Notes under the pieces: generated by a model
The model's database searches: none
What the model saw: the letters and a program-made list of their open reading frames with translations, nothing else
What the model was told of the DNA's origin: nothing
Shown: in pieces, positions 1-7,886 of the stretch
Numbering within the stretch: the first letter of the stretch is position 1
Layout: each line of letters begins with the position of its first letter
Source of the DNA: Dimargaris cristalligena
Taxonomy: Eukaryota; Kickxellomycota; Dimargaritomycetes; Dimargaritales; Dimargaritaceae
Length of the DNA: 11,133 nucleotides
Direction: 5' to 3'
Assembly (NCBI GenBank): GCA_027576995.1
Contig: JANBQC010000777.1
Location: forward strand, 1 to 11,133
Position numbers and translations under genes: made by a program

Positions 1-172
1 TTTCCGCGACCCCTAAAGACTAATATAGTTCCCTTGTGCCCAAACCATCCTATTTTTGGTGATCAACAGGAGACCGCCCATCTTTCCTACGACAAGACGA
101 GTGGTGTACGGGCGTTTTAGTTCTTATGTTATTTTATATATATGTATTAACATTATCGAAGTTCCGAATCTT

Positions 173-181
173 CCCCCCCCC
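173..181. repeat. C9 homopolymer
   Basis: This is an uninterrupted run of nine C, the longest C run in the window. Such runs are slippage-prone and argue that the window is real evolved DNA rather than a mononucleotide shuffle. No function is implied. Confidence 0.9.
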
Positions 182-894
182 TAGTTTAATCACTGGCCAA
201 GGTTATGGAGTCTGTTAATGGTGAGCTATTCGAGTGTGCTGGGCCATATACCCATTATCCAAGTTAGACAATACCCCGTGGTAGAGACTATGGGTATTCG
301 GTGGAATCCAATGGCGGGAAGGGGAGCGTTAGAACAAATGGGGTCAGTAAGATTGAGTATGGCTAACAATCCTGCATCATGACACAAGGATCCTTCACTC
401 TCTATTTCAATTGTAGCAATACACCGCAATTTAGGAGTGTGCATCGACCCCCCCGTCCTTTATCTCACCCCCTTCATTCTTGTTACACACTTACCTGGCT
501 CCTCTTTCCTCCCGTATATAGCCCACAACTTAAGCGCTCCTCAGATCCTTCATCAGGGTATAGTAGACACACTTAGACTCTTTTTTATTTAGAAAAAAAG
601 CCGAACGGCCCCACTGCTATACTGTATGTGTGTGAACCACCCACCCAATCTATATAGACGAGCAGACAATAGTGAGGCCGGGGAAGACACAGCATAACTG
701 AAGTGTATTCCAATATGATGTGAAAGGGTCACCCCAGCAGCATAGTGAAGTAGTGACACGACTCGAGGCAGGAAATCTCCTCCTCTTCTCGAAGAGTTCA
801 ATAGCCAGTCCGCGTGTGTGCGTGGCAGCTAGTGAAGTGTAATCAATAAAGAGAAACCGTTGTCTATTTTTAAAACCGCATTGTTCTATTTGAA

Positions 895-916
895 CCCCCC
901 CTTTCTTTCCCTTTTC
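895..916 (+). repeat. polypyrimidine tract
   Basis: This is a 22-nt uninterrupted pyrimidine tract that begins with C7 and continues as alternating T and C blocks. The minus strand is correspondingly all purine. It is low-complexity sequence with no adjoining gene or splice context that can be supported. Confidence 0.85.
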
Positions 917-1332
917 ACTCGGACCTATCAAAGCGCGTCAGCCTAAGCAACAGTAGTGTGTATTTCCAATCTATTGTCGGGTCCGTTTTGGGCCATCGGC
1001 GACTTTCTTTTTATCGTCAGATGTCAACAAGGTCGGAGAAGATTAGAGGGGGAATATTTATTTCCCTACCGGGTTGTCTCTCTGCCCCTTCGTCTTATTA
1101 TTATTCCCCCGCGCCTCAGCCACACTGTGACTCAAGGGCTTTCCGGAGTGTGTACCCTATGGCTTGTATTACTGGTCGGGGCTAGTCACGGTGGTTTCCC
1201 ATCCCTTATCTCCCATTTTATTTTTGCGTGTTCTTAGACTCACCAACCACACGCCATATAGCCATTGGCGCCAAGCGGGGATATATTATGTGCTGTGGAT
1301 TGTGGTGTATGGCTGGTTAAGAAAGAAGAGCT

Positions 1333-1355
1333 GGAGAAGAAAGAAAGAAAAGGGG
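1333..1355 (+). repeat. polypurine tract (GAAA-rich)
   Basis: This all-purine stretch is made of GGAGAAG followed by GAAA-like units and a G4 run. A related purine stretch lies just upstream at about 1318-1330. It is simple-sequence DNA, and the lysine-rich patch that it encodes in the overlapping frame 1265-1540 is a by-product of that composition. Confidence 0.8.
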
Positions 1356-1777
1356 ACATGCTCCTTCCTCCCTTATTACCCTGGCTAATTCACAGTAGCT
1401 CACGCCCACCTTCCATCGTAGGGCAGCTATTGGTCCCCGCGCCGATGGAACGGGTTGTAACACCACCACCATCACTACTGGGCTCCAACACCCCCCTCCC
1501 CACTCAGTTCTTTTACCTTACTGGGGGTTTAACATCTTAAATTCAGTCCTCTTCTTATAGTCACTGTAGTCGTGTATTTTTTGGGGGGTCGGTGTATCAA
1601 CTATATAACGATGCTAAAAGGATCCTAGATCACGGTAGTGTATCAAGTCCCTTAAAAGGTTAAATGACGGGTACACGAACTATGGTCGATCATTGTAAGC
1701 CTTCAGTACCTGGCAGTAAGGGTGGGGGGCTTCGATCCGCATGCCTTGTCCCTCTGGGCTCCGCATGGTTCACGGCT

Positions 1778-1800
1778 AGAAGGGGAAGGGGGAGGAGGAG
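1778..1800 (+). repeat. polypurine tract, partner of 1840-1864
   Basis: This is a 23-nt pure purine tract with G4, G5 and GGA units. It lies 39 bases upstream of a 25-nt pure pyrimidine tract. The two are partly complementary: one block of about six pairs (AGGAG-type against CTCCTC) forms without interruption, and further pairing needs bulges. The G runs are too unequal for a canonical four-run G-quadruplex. Confidence 0.8.
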
Positions 1801-1839
1801 CTTTTTCACTCGTGGAGATGTAGGTGGCCCTGGTTAAGA

Positions 1840-1864
1840 TTCCCCCCTCCTCTCCTTCCTTTTT
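1840..1864 (+). repeat. polypyrimidine tract, partner of 1778-1800
   Basis: This is a 25-nt pure pyrimidine tract with C6 near its start and T5 at its end. It is partly complementary to the purine tract at 1778-1800, so a single-stranded copy could fold back imperfectly around the 39-base spacer. Confidence 0.8.
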
Positions 1865-1976
1865 GTCTTTCGTCACCACATTGAGGGTTAGTGTAGTTTA
1901 GGTTGTGGCTCCGGAAGGTCATTGGGCACTGAGCGATACATTTGCGGAGCGCTGAATGAGACTAAACTGCCCTGAG

Positions 1977-1997
1977 CTTCTTCACCTGCGGAAGAAG
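1977..1997 (+). repeat. hairpin, CTTCTTC/GAAGAAG
   Basis: Perfect 7-bp arms CTTCTTC and GAAGAAG flank a 7-nt loop ACCTGCG, and the right arm continues into further GAAG units, so it can slip. A CCTGAGC word at 1971-1977, which matches the Bpu10I recognition pattern CCTNAGC, abuts the left arm. Bpu10I-bearing short hairpin elements with AAGG termini are known from the Cycas mitochondrial genome. One AAGG is present at 2001-2004, but I see no matching left-hand AAGG, so this assignment is not made. Confidence 0.6.
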
Positions 1998-2185
1998 AAG
2001 AAGGCGGTTGGAAAACTTCACGAACAGGGTGGATACTGAAGGTTACTTGGTTGATCAGTCATGTCCAAGTGCCGCTGTGAAGCATTCAAAGTCGAGAATG
2101 TTGCAGCTTAAGGAGATACAAAATATAAAGAAGAATAAGAAAAGTAGAAAGGGACATGGAAGGCCAAGAGAGTACCGGGGATACT

Positions 2186-2205
2186 TTTTTTAAAATTTTA
2201 AAAAA
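2186..2205. repeat. 20-bp perfect AT palindrome (T6 A4 T4 A6)
   Basis: The order T6, A4, T4, A6 reads identically on both strands over 20 bp and is the longest perfect palindrome I found in the window. It contains the TAA that ends the open frame 2008-2193. An A-T only dyad can extrude or act as a weak bidirectional stop signal, but low complexity makes chance or slippage a plausible origin. Confidence 0.9.
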
Positions 2206-2269
2206 GACTGCTTCGGATTCCCCTACCAACACGCCCACCACGAAATTCCGGGACTTCAGTAGTAACCTG

Positions 2270-2290
2270 GCTTCGCCTGCGAACGGAAGC
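2270..2290 (+). repeat. hairpin resembling the 1977-1997 element
   Basis: GCTTC (2270-2274) pairs with GAAGC (2286-2290), and an alternative inner fold pairs TTCGC (2272-2276) with GCGAA (2279-2283). The context CCTG-GCTTC-CCTGCG-GGAAG follows the same word order as CCTGAGC-TTC-CCTGCG-GAAG at 1971-1997, so the two may be diverged copies of one small element. Confidence 0.4.
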
Positions 2291-2309
2291 GTGTGTTACC
2301 GATCCCAGG

Positions 2310-2345
2310 AGCGGGTCTGATCCGCTGTTGTTAAACCCGCTTTTT
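2310..2345 (+). terminator. terminator-like hairpin plus T5
   Basis: AGCGGGT (2310-2316) pairs perfectly with ACCCGCT (2335-2341) around an 18-nt loop, and a run of five T (2341-2345) follows at once. This resembles an intrinsic terminator in shape, but the loop is long, no supported gene lies upstream, and in an organelle or nuclear setting it could serve instead as a 3' stem-loop or have no function. Confidence 0.3.
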
Positions 2346-2883
2346 CGCTAAAAGTATTCGGTTCCGGATTCTTCGCGATTGTCGCAGGCATTGTCATCCT
2401 GAATTAACGGCGGTAATAACCCCCTTTAAAACAATACCTGGTTTATCAACACCCTAAACATATCAATTCGCCTTGAAACCCCCTCCCCCCTAATTAGCTG
2501 AGATTGGCGATAGCCAAACCCCACCTCTTTCCTAATTCCCCAACGGGTCCACTGTAACCATTGGCCTGGACTTTTGTCCTTAGCCTGGCCCGCTCACTCT
2601 CCCATCCCTGACCGCGTGCTATATGACCGTCTCTGGGTATCTCCTTCCGTTATTGACCTTCACTGAATCCTTAGTAAGTATGATACATCTGTATAGAGGG
2701 GGGAGGGAGGTCAAACTCGAATTTTAGGGGAGTGGGCCAATCCCTATAGTATTTTCCCAGCCGGGTACTCCTGCCCCATAAAATGAAAGTGGGATTATTG
2801 GGCGAGACAAATTAAGATATAGGGCCAGGCTAGGTGTTCTCATCGCATCCCCTTTACGTGCCCGACTCTCTATATAGTGGTAG

Positions 2884-2905
2884 GGTCCACCAGAATAAGT
2901 GGACC
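2884..2905 (+). repeat. hairpin, 7-bp arms
   Basis: GGTCCAC (2884-2890) is perfectly complementary to GTGGACC (2899-2905) around an 8-nt loop. A dyad of this size is expected more than once by chance in 11 kb, so it is recorded only as visible structure. Confidence 0.6.
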
Positions 2906-3021
2906 AACTCGGCAATCTGTGTTGGACTCTAGGACTTCCAGATCGCAGGAATGGGAACCGGTGATCCACTCTGCATCCTTCAAAGGGACTTTTCCACCCG
3001 GCCCTAAAAAAATCAGGAAGA

Positions 3022-3038
3022 TGCTGCAGGGTGCAGCA
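3022..3038 (+). repeat. hairpin TGCTGCA-ggg-TGCAGCA
   Basis: Two 7-bp arms are separated by GGG only, giving a compact interrupted palindrome with a very short loop. Nothing nearby suggests a regulated gene. Confidence 0.6.
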
Positions 3039-3785
3039 GTCGGAAGACGGGTGGTGGAAAAAGGGGCGATGGGAGCTATACTATTCTGAAATAGACATGG
3101 TTATATGAGCTGGGGGAAGATTTCCGGTGCAATGTCATCCCGAAGCCAATACTTGGAAGGACTTTCCATTTGTTACTATTCCGCCGGCGCATAAAAAAGG
3201 CGGGGTATACCTTGCATGTTTACGATAACATAAAAAACGATTCAGAGACAGTGGAATGCCAGACAACCATGAAGCATTGATCCCGCAGATAGAGCCCTTC
3301 TCGTGCAAGTCGACACCAAATGGAATGGAATATTGGAAGGTGCTTCAACCATGATCTTCGAGGCAAGGTGCGTGTAAGATTGATTATTCCCTGTTAGGTA
3401 TGAATTGGTTTTGGGTATCCCTTTTCCCCAGTCCTCGAGCGACTTACCCATGATTGCCCGTTGGTCATATTCAACGTGGCTTCTTGGAAGACAAGGGTGC
3501 TGGGGAGGGATGTACGTGCTTTATGGTCCATTGGCGATGTAATATAATGATTAGGTACGGCCCTCTATATTCGCCATTAGCCATGGCCTCTGGTAGGGGA
3601 AAATGGGGCAGTCTGGGTGCACTTTTGATTGCCGAAGGTTCCTCCTGTATATAGTCACCGGAAAGTTAAAATAGCATGCTCCCCTTGCTTAAATCCACGT
3701 GTCCGTGTTATCCTGGAATTGCTCCGTCCCCTGTTTATTATTTAGAGAAGGTTAACGACAATCAGGTTGAATTCAATTATTTAGA

Positions 3786-3809
3786 TTGTTGTGTTGTGTT
3801 TTTTTTTTG
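3786..3809 (+). repeat. G/T-only tract ending in T10
   Basis: Only G and T occur over 24 bases: TTG and GTGTT units followed by ten T at 3799-3808, the longest T run in the window. This is typical simple-sequence DNA. Confidence 0.9.
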
Positions 3810-3858
3810 ATGAAGACGTTTTCGCATTTCACTTAGTGGGCGGGGAAATGTTACGAAT

Positions 3859-3872
3859 ACACGCACACACAC
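3859..3872 (+). repeat. short AC-rich microsatellite
   Basis: Seven dinucleotide units are AC except for one GC substitution at the third. It lies about 50 bases downstream of the T10 tract. Confidence 0.85.
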
Positions 3873-3930
3873 CGCACCAACAATGAACAGGTTCCGGGAT
3901 TCACTATTCCCAAGCACATTGTGAAGGATT

Positions 3931-3957
3931 GGAGTATTTACTCACAGCAAATACTCC
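3931..3957 (+). repeat. hairpin, perfect 9-bp arms
   Basis: GGAGTATTT (3931-3939) pairs perfectly with AAATACTCC (3949-3957) around a 9-nt loop. This is the longest perfect stem with a normal hairpin loop that I found. By rough estimate about one such structure is expected in a window this size, so no function is claimed. No T-run follows the stem. Confidence 0.7.
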
Positions 3958-4013
3958 CCACAATTGGCATTCCCCCTTTGCTAATTATTTTTAGCTTGGT
4001 TGACCGGTTTATT

Positions 4014-4047
4014 GGGGGAGGGGGGGCTGCTGCTGTTGCTGTTCCCC
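4014..4047 (+). repeat. G5AG7 run, CTG repeats, C4
   Basis: G5, A and G7 (4014-4026) are followed by CTG CTG CTG TTG CTG (4027-4041) and then TT and C4 (4044-4047). The last G4 of the run can pair with the C4 to close a 17-nt loop made of CTG units. There are only two long G runs, so this is not a canonical four-run G-quadruplex on its own. Confidence 0.85.
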
Positions 4048-4740
4048 GCTGGTAACCCTGCATCCGTTTATAGAGCTAATGTTGGCCCAAAGTCCTGGTG
4101 CCAATCTGAAACAAGTGGCCAATAGAATCTAGAAGGGTGGGGAGTGGAGTAAGTGATTCTTGTACACACAGTTGGCGCTGTTTGCCGCCCCCCCTTTCTT
4201 CTTGATTCGCTGTCCTTTTTTCAGAGGCTGCACTCACTATAGGAATCGGTTAGAAGTGACCTAACCACATGGCTCTAGCTTCTTAATCAGCTTGACTAAG
4301 CAGCCCCCCAGAATGGGCAATACACCCTTTTTTAAGTGAATGGCCAGCATCCTTCTTATTTCTTGCCCGACCTTTTTAAATTGGGTGAAATTCAGCCCAG
4401 CTATATAAGGGTTTACATTATACGTGTATGGGAGAATATATGGGAAAATGGTTTTTAACTAGTAATATTGGCCCCATTCAATGGATTTTTCGTTATGCAG
4501 CTTGGATGAACTTCTCCCAATAGTAGTCTAATAGAGACTGGGCCACTCCCTTGCTACCCAGTCTACTATGCCTAGGCAACTCTCACCACACACCTAGTCA
4601 TTGATGAGGTGGTCTAGCATAGCCCACGTCGGCTCTGATCTCTAATTCCCAGTATCCTAGTGATGCGTGTATATGTTTCGCCCTGCCGGTGCTGAAATGG
4701 TTGGTGGTGGAAGGTGCAGGGTACAACCTAATTAATTAAA

Positions 4741-4757
4741 TGTGGAGTGACTCCACA
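4741..4757. repeat. 17-bp dyad TGTGGAGT-g-ACTCCACA
   Basis: Two perfect 8-bp arms are separated by a single base, the shape of a homodimer binding site. It follows TTAATTAA (4732-4739). No gene adjoins it that could be the target, so an operator role is speculation. The chance expectation for such a dyad with a spacer of 0-2 bases is roughly one half per window. Confidence 0.7.
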
Positions 4758-4897
4758 AGAAGGGAATATGGGGGGAGGGGTGTGTACTACTGACTAGCAT
4801 ACTGGATTAATAATTATACCATTTTCATCTGAAACTAACCCGCGCTCTGCCTTTGCATTGGCTCCAATGGAATGGTCATCATCCGCACCCCACTGTT

Positions 4898-4937
4898 ACC
4901 CCTCTCACCCTTTCTTCTCTCCCACTCTCTATCACTC
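4898..4937 (+). repeat. pyrimidine-rich tract
   Basis: This run is made almost entirely of C and T with a few isolated A, and includes CCCTTTCTTCTCTCCC. The minus strand is purine-rich. No intron or promoter context can be supported. Confidence 0.7.
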
Positions 4938-5999
4938 TGGCTTATCTCCCGATGGTCCAAACTCAAAAAAGCCAATTATCCCTTTCCAGGTAATTCATGA
5001 TTTCGTGCTTTAGTTGCCTAGTTCAGTGTAGGGCGGGAGTGGCCATGTTGTCGATATTGTTTAGCCTCTCCCATTACTTCAGTCGTTCTCTATAAAGGAC
5101 TAGAAGAATATCGGGTAATGGTGCGGGTCATTTACTAGGTGGATATGGTGTTAGTGGCGTTTCACATTTTAAAAGATTACTCACCATACAAGTGCAGATC
5201 AACCGGCGCCCTCCACCGCCTTCTTTAATCCCTCTAGAAGTATGATTGCCTAGACCGGGGTACATATAGAGTAATTTTGACATTTTGGGTCCAGGCATGT
5301 GTAAAATATCATGACTAGAGTCTTTATCAACTTTCTCCCACCGCCAGTATCACCCTGGCCATGGTGGGCTTTCTAGTTGTTAGACTATCAGTTGGCACTG
5401 TTAACGGTAGTTAGTCGACCGGTGGATCTTTTCCCTAGACCCCGACTTGCATATTCTACCCAAAACTTAATTCCCATCTTGCCTCAGTGTATCCAGACTC
5501 TCCGGGGAGTCCCACCACCCTTGCGAAAAATTAGATGCTGAACATGTTATACTGAGAATGCCCAGAAAATAGGAGGCACCCATATCATCCCAAGCCCATG
5601 ATGCTGGGTGTCTTCTATTCACCGAGTGGCTTAGTTTAAGGAGGTGTATAGTCAACCATTGGATAGTGGTCATTTTATTTTTGTTCACCGGCTGCTCTAT
5701 TTTTGGATAATGATGCCAGCAATTTAGATGGCTAGAGCCGGGGGAATTTTTTCATTAATGTATGTGGAAAGGTAATGAACAGTTTCCCCTCCCCAGTCCC
5801 CTAGGTGCAGGCTCATTGCTATTGCAGTCGGCTTGGTTCACAGAAGGAGAGTAGTGTACAGTCACATTTAACTATGACCCCTTTTTCTTCCGACTCCCTA
5901 GGTGAAACGGGTCCATTCACCTTTGCATCCCTCAGTCTCTTTTCTAATCGATAGAGAACTGATCAAACTTTAGTGTTGGCCACAGCCCCATTCTCTTGC

Positions 6000-6025
6000 G
6001 GGGGAAGGAGGGTAAGGGAGGGGGG
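6000..6025 (+). other. canonical G-quadruplex motif
   Basis: Four G runs of at least three bases occur on the plus strand: G5 (6000-6004), G3 (6010-6012), G3 (6016-6018) and G6 (6020-6025). The loops are 5, 3 and 1 nt, which satisfies the usual G3+N1-7 definition. No promoter, origin or gene end can be tied to it, so only the motif is claimed. Confidence 0.75.
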
Positions 6026-6125
6026 TTTCCGCCCTAAGCCGAAACAAAAGTAAAGTACATTGCGTGGCTGATGAAACCAAAGTAAACAACACCCACCTAG
6101 TCAGTACGCTTTATTATCTTTATGC

Positions 6126-6142
6126 ATTTATTTATTTATTTA
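6126..6142 (+). repeat. (ATTT)4 microsatellite
   Basis: Four perfect ATTT units plus a final A form a short tetranucleotide repeat. Confidence 0.9.
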
Positions 6143-6357
6143 CACTACCTTGGCCAACACCAAATACACTTCCTTCACTCAAAGTGTCTAGATGAGATTT
6201 GAAACGCCCACTGTGGCACACTTCCACAAATCGCGCTGGGTTCACTCAAAAAAACTACTACTTACCTCCGCTTTATTTTTTTCCCTAGGCCAGCTCATTG
6301 GGTTAACCGATTGGTTGCATTATATGCTAGCTTTGGGGAGGGGGAGAGGGTGTCCTT

Positions 6358-6371
6358 CCGGTCATGACCGG
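6358..6371. repeat. 14-bp palindrome CCGGTCATGACCGG
   Basis: This is a perfect 14-bp dyad without spacer, immediately downstream of the G-rich patch at 6335-6350. It lies inside the overlapping chance frames 6192-6431 (plus) and 6327-6737 (minus). It could be a protein-binding dyad, but no partner is visible. Confidence 0.9.
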
Positions 6372-7021
6372 TTTATTAGCCAGTTGAGTGTATACAACAC
6401 CAGAGGACGAACTGTAGCCCCGCACGCGTAATTCTTCGACTTTGGCAACACTGGGCAAATCGAGGTATATGGGACTTTGCTTTGGGAGCGTAGCGAGGGG
6501 GTGTCCCTTTAGCTCTACAGCGCAGTCCCCCACCCTTCCCCATTGACGCAGAGTGAGGGAGGTATATCGATGCAACTGTTGGTCCTTCGGAAATTCAAGT
6601 AATTGGCTTATAAAAGAGGGTCTGCTTTCCCCAGTAGTGTACCTGGTAGGGGAATGAAGAGGGGGAGCCCACCTGAACAGTTTGAAAGGACTTGTTTCGT
6701 TGGTATATTCACTGTGCTTGAAGCAGTTCAGTAGCAAACTAGACGCGTCGCCCTACTGAACTCTCTCTTCAACAGTTCACCAGTGTTAGGTTGAATCGGG
6801 TAGTTTCTAGCTGTAACCCAGAGAGTTTATTCGATACCCCATTACCGATGGCTGATAAGGCAATGTTTCATATTTTCATGATTGGTTGGTCACTATTTAT
6901 ATAAAAAGCCATTTATTAATTTCCGTTATTGCATAAAAAAATGAATTCCGACAGGGCTAGCTAAGGAGCAACGAGCTATATGGTACCTAGGCTATCAGAT
7001 CCGCTCGGCTCGGTTCAGCGT

Positions 7022-7035
7022 GAGGTTGCAACCTC
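7022..7035. repeat. 14-bp palindrome GAGGTTGCAACCTC
   Basis: This is a perfect 14-bp dyad without spacer. No supported gene flanks it on either side. Confidence 0.9.
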
Positions 7036-7577
7036 TCCTTATCGTATAGTGCAATCTGGAACGGGGTGATTAAGTAGGGTCCGGGAGATTCCATGGGATA
7101 TTCTTCTAGAGGGTAAACAGGTAGTTAAACTAAACTATACTTCCGCGCTGCTCGCAACACTATGGGCGATTACCACCGGCCTCAATTGGGGAATATCCAA
7201 CATTTATCAATCGCCAATTATTAATAGGGATGTAATTCACGTTTCCGTTTTTTATATCATTTTAGTGAGATAATTTGACCCGACTCATGTGCCACGAGAT
7301 TGTTAATATAAAATCGCACCACCATTACCGGTTATTAGCGAGCTTCCAATCTTCACGAAAACCGCGGGAAGACGCCTGTGTGAATATTTACCCTCTTTTG
7401 GAGCGTAAGACGAAACGCGAACCCGGAAATGGTGGCACCAATAAATCAACTTATTTTTTATAGCCTGCTTGAATCACATTAACTAAGCTCAGTTATAAGA
7501 TAGCCCTGGAGACCCAAATGGTCAGTTCAGGTTGCTGACAAACCATCGGGCAGCATGGCCTGCCATTTAACCACATG

Positions 7578-7599
7578 CCTTCATGGTACACCGTGAAGG
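7578..7599. repeat. 22-bp near-perfect inverted repeat
   Basis: CCTTCATGGT (7578-7587) and ACCGTGAAGG (7590-7599) are complementary at nine of ten positions, and the tenth is a T-G wobble, around a 2-base spacer. As DNA this is a cruciform-type dyad. As RNA the loop would be too tight and the inner pairs would open. Confidence 0.75.
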
Positions 7600-7872
7600 T
7601 TAGAATACAGAATAGTATGGGGCCCACTAGGCATTTCGATAAACGTTCTAGATATAGGCGTGTAGTCCTGCTTCTTTTGATCCAGGCCGAAGCAATGGGC
7701 CAAATTAGGGAGGACTGTAGGCATTATCCACTTACTTCCCCTTTTTTTCAATAGACACTGAATTGGTGTTGTAAATAGGAAAGGTCCATTGGTGTGGAAA
7801 CGAAAGACGGTAGTTTGCATCCAGCATTGAGCGTTCGATAGCAATGCACCGATACCAGTAAACTGTGACACA

Positions 7873-7886
7873 CCATGTATACATGG
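7873..7886. repeat. 14-bp palindrome CCATGTATACATGG
   Basis: This is a perfect 14-bp dyad without spacer. It lies within the TTG-started frame 7581-7895 minus, which I do not accept as a gene. Confidence 0.9.

Larger units (their letters stand above)
1..1960. other. non-coding stretch, no gene recognised
   Basis: No frame here exceeds about 93 codons. The longer ones (650-931 minus, 956-1237 plus, 1265-1540 plus) begin at TTG or GTG, and their translations show no motif or domain I recognise. The stretch holds a C9 run (173-181), C7 runs (448-454, 895-901), a T6G6 junction (1577-1588), a 10-bp AAGGATCCTT palindrome (386-395) and polypurine or polypyrimidine tracts. Some of these are listed separately. 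No promoter, tRNA or rRNA signature was seen. Confidence 0.7.
1961..2420. other. structured non-coding island
   Basis: This stretch differs in texture from its surroundings. It is less dominated by C/G homopolymers and holds several short dyads in under 450 bases: a hairpin at 1977-1997, a 20-bp AT palindrome at 2186-2205, hairpins at 2270-2290 and 2310-2341, and the word CCTGCG three times (1985-1990 and 2276-2281 on plus, 2383-2388 on minus). TTCGGATTC (2212-2220) recurs as TTCCGGATTC (2362-2371). A lysine-rich open frame (about 1966-2193) overlaps it but has no ATG until codon 31 of the TTG-started version. The element class is unknown to me. It could be a small dispersed repeat or a fragment of an RNA gene or intron. 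Confidence 0.35.
2421..4000. other. non-coding stretch, no gene recognised
   Basis: The longest frames are 81 codons or fewer (2724-2969 minus with GTG start, 2877-3089 plus, 3242-3451 minus with ATG start, 3454-3654 plus), and none shows a recognisable motif. The stretch contains C5TC6 (2479-2490), the first CTAATTAG (2490-2497), three small hairpins, a 10-bp TTGAATTCAA palindrome (3767-3776), T10 and an AC-rich tract. Confidence 0.7.
4001..6000. other. non-coding stretch rich in CTAG
   Basis: No frame of note lies here except 5467-5688 minus (73 codons, GTG start, no motif). By direct count the tetramer CTAG occurs 19 times between 4021 and 6000, against about 8 expected from composition, while 1-4000 has about 7. 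It also holds the G-run/CTG tract, the 17-bp dyad, a TGCCTAGGCA palindrome (4569-4578) and a pyrimidine-rich tract near 4898-4937. Confidence 0.65.

Noticed and set aside
883..904. Possible minus-strand tRNA T-arm (GGTTCAAAT near a G-rich stretch)
   Set aside because: The position after the loop is not C and no T-stem complement follows. No acceptor stem or anticodon arm was found.
956..1540. Series of overlapping plus-strand frames of 74-93 codons
   Set aside because: They lie in three different phases and begin at GTG, TTG or ATG. Their hydrophobic and lysine-rich patches follow from pyrimidine and purine tracts.
1971..2004. Cycas-type Bpu element (Bpu10I site plus AAGG)
   Set aside because: The CCTGAGC site, a hairpin and one AAGG are present, but the left AAGG terminal repeat is missing and I cannot compare with the real consensus. 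It is kept only as a lead in the island finding.
3368..3374. GTGCGTG, similar to the 5' end of group II introns
   Set aside because: No domain V or VI candidate and no exon could be found at a sensible distance.
6327..6737. 136-codon minus-strand open frame, the longest in the window
   Set aside because: It starts at TTG, has no ATG until near its C terminus, shows no recognisable motif, and its length equals the chance expectation for the window.
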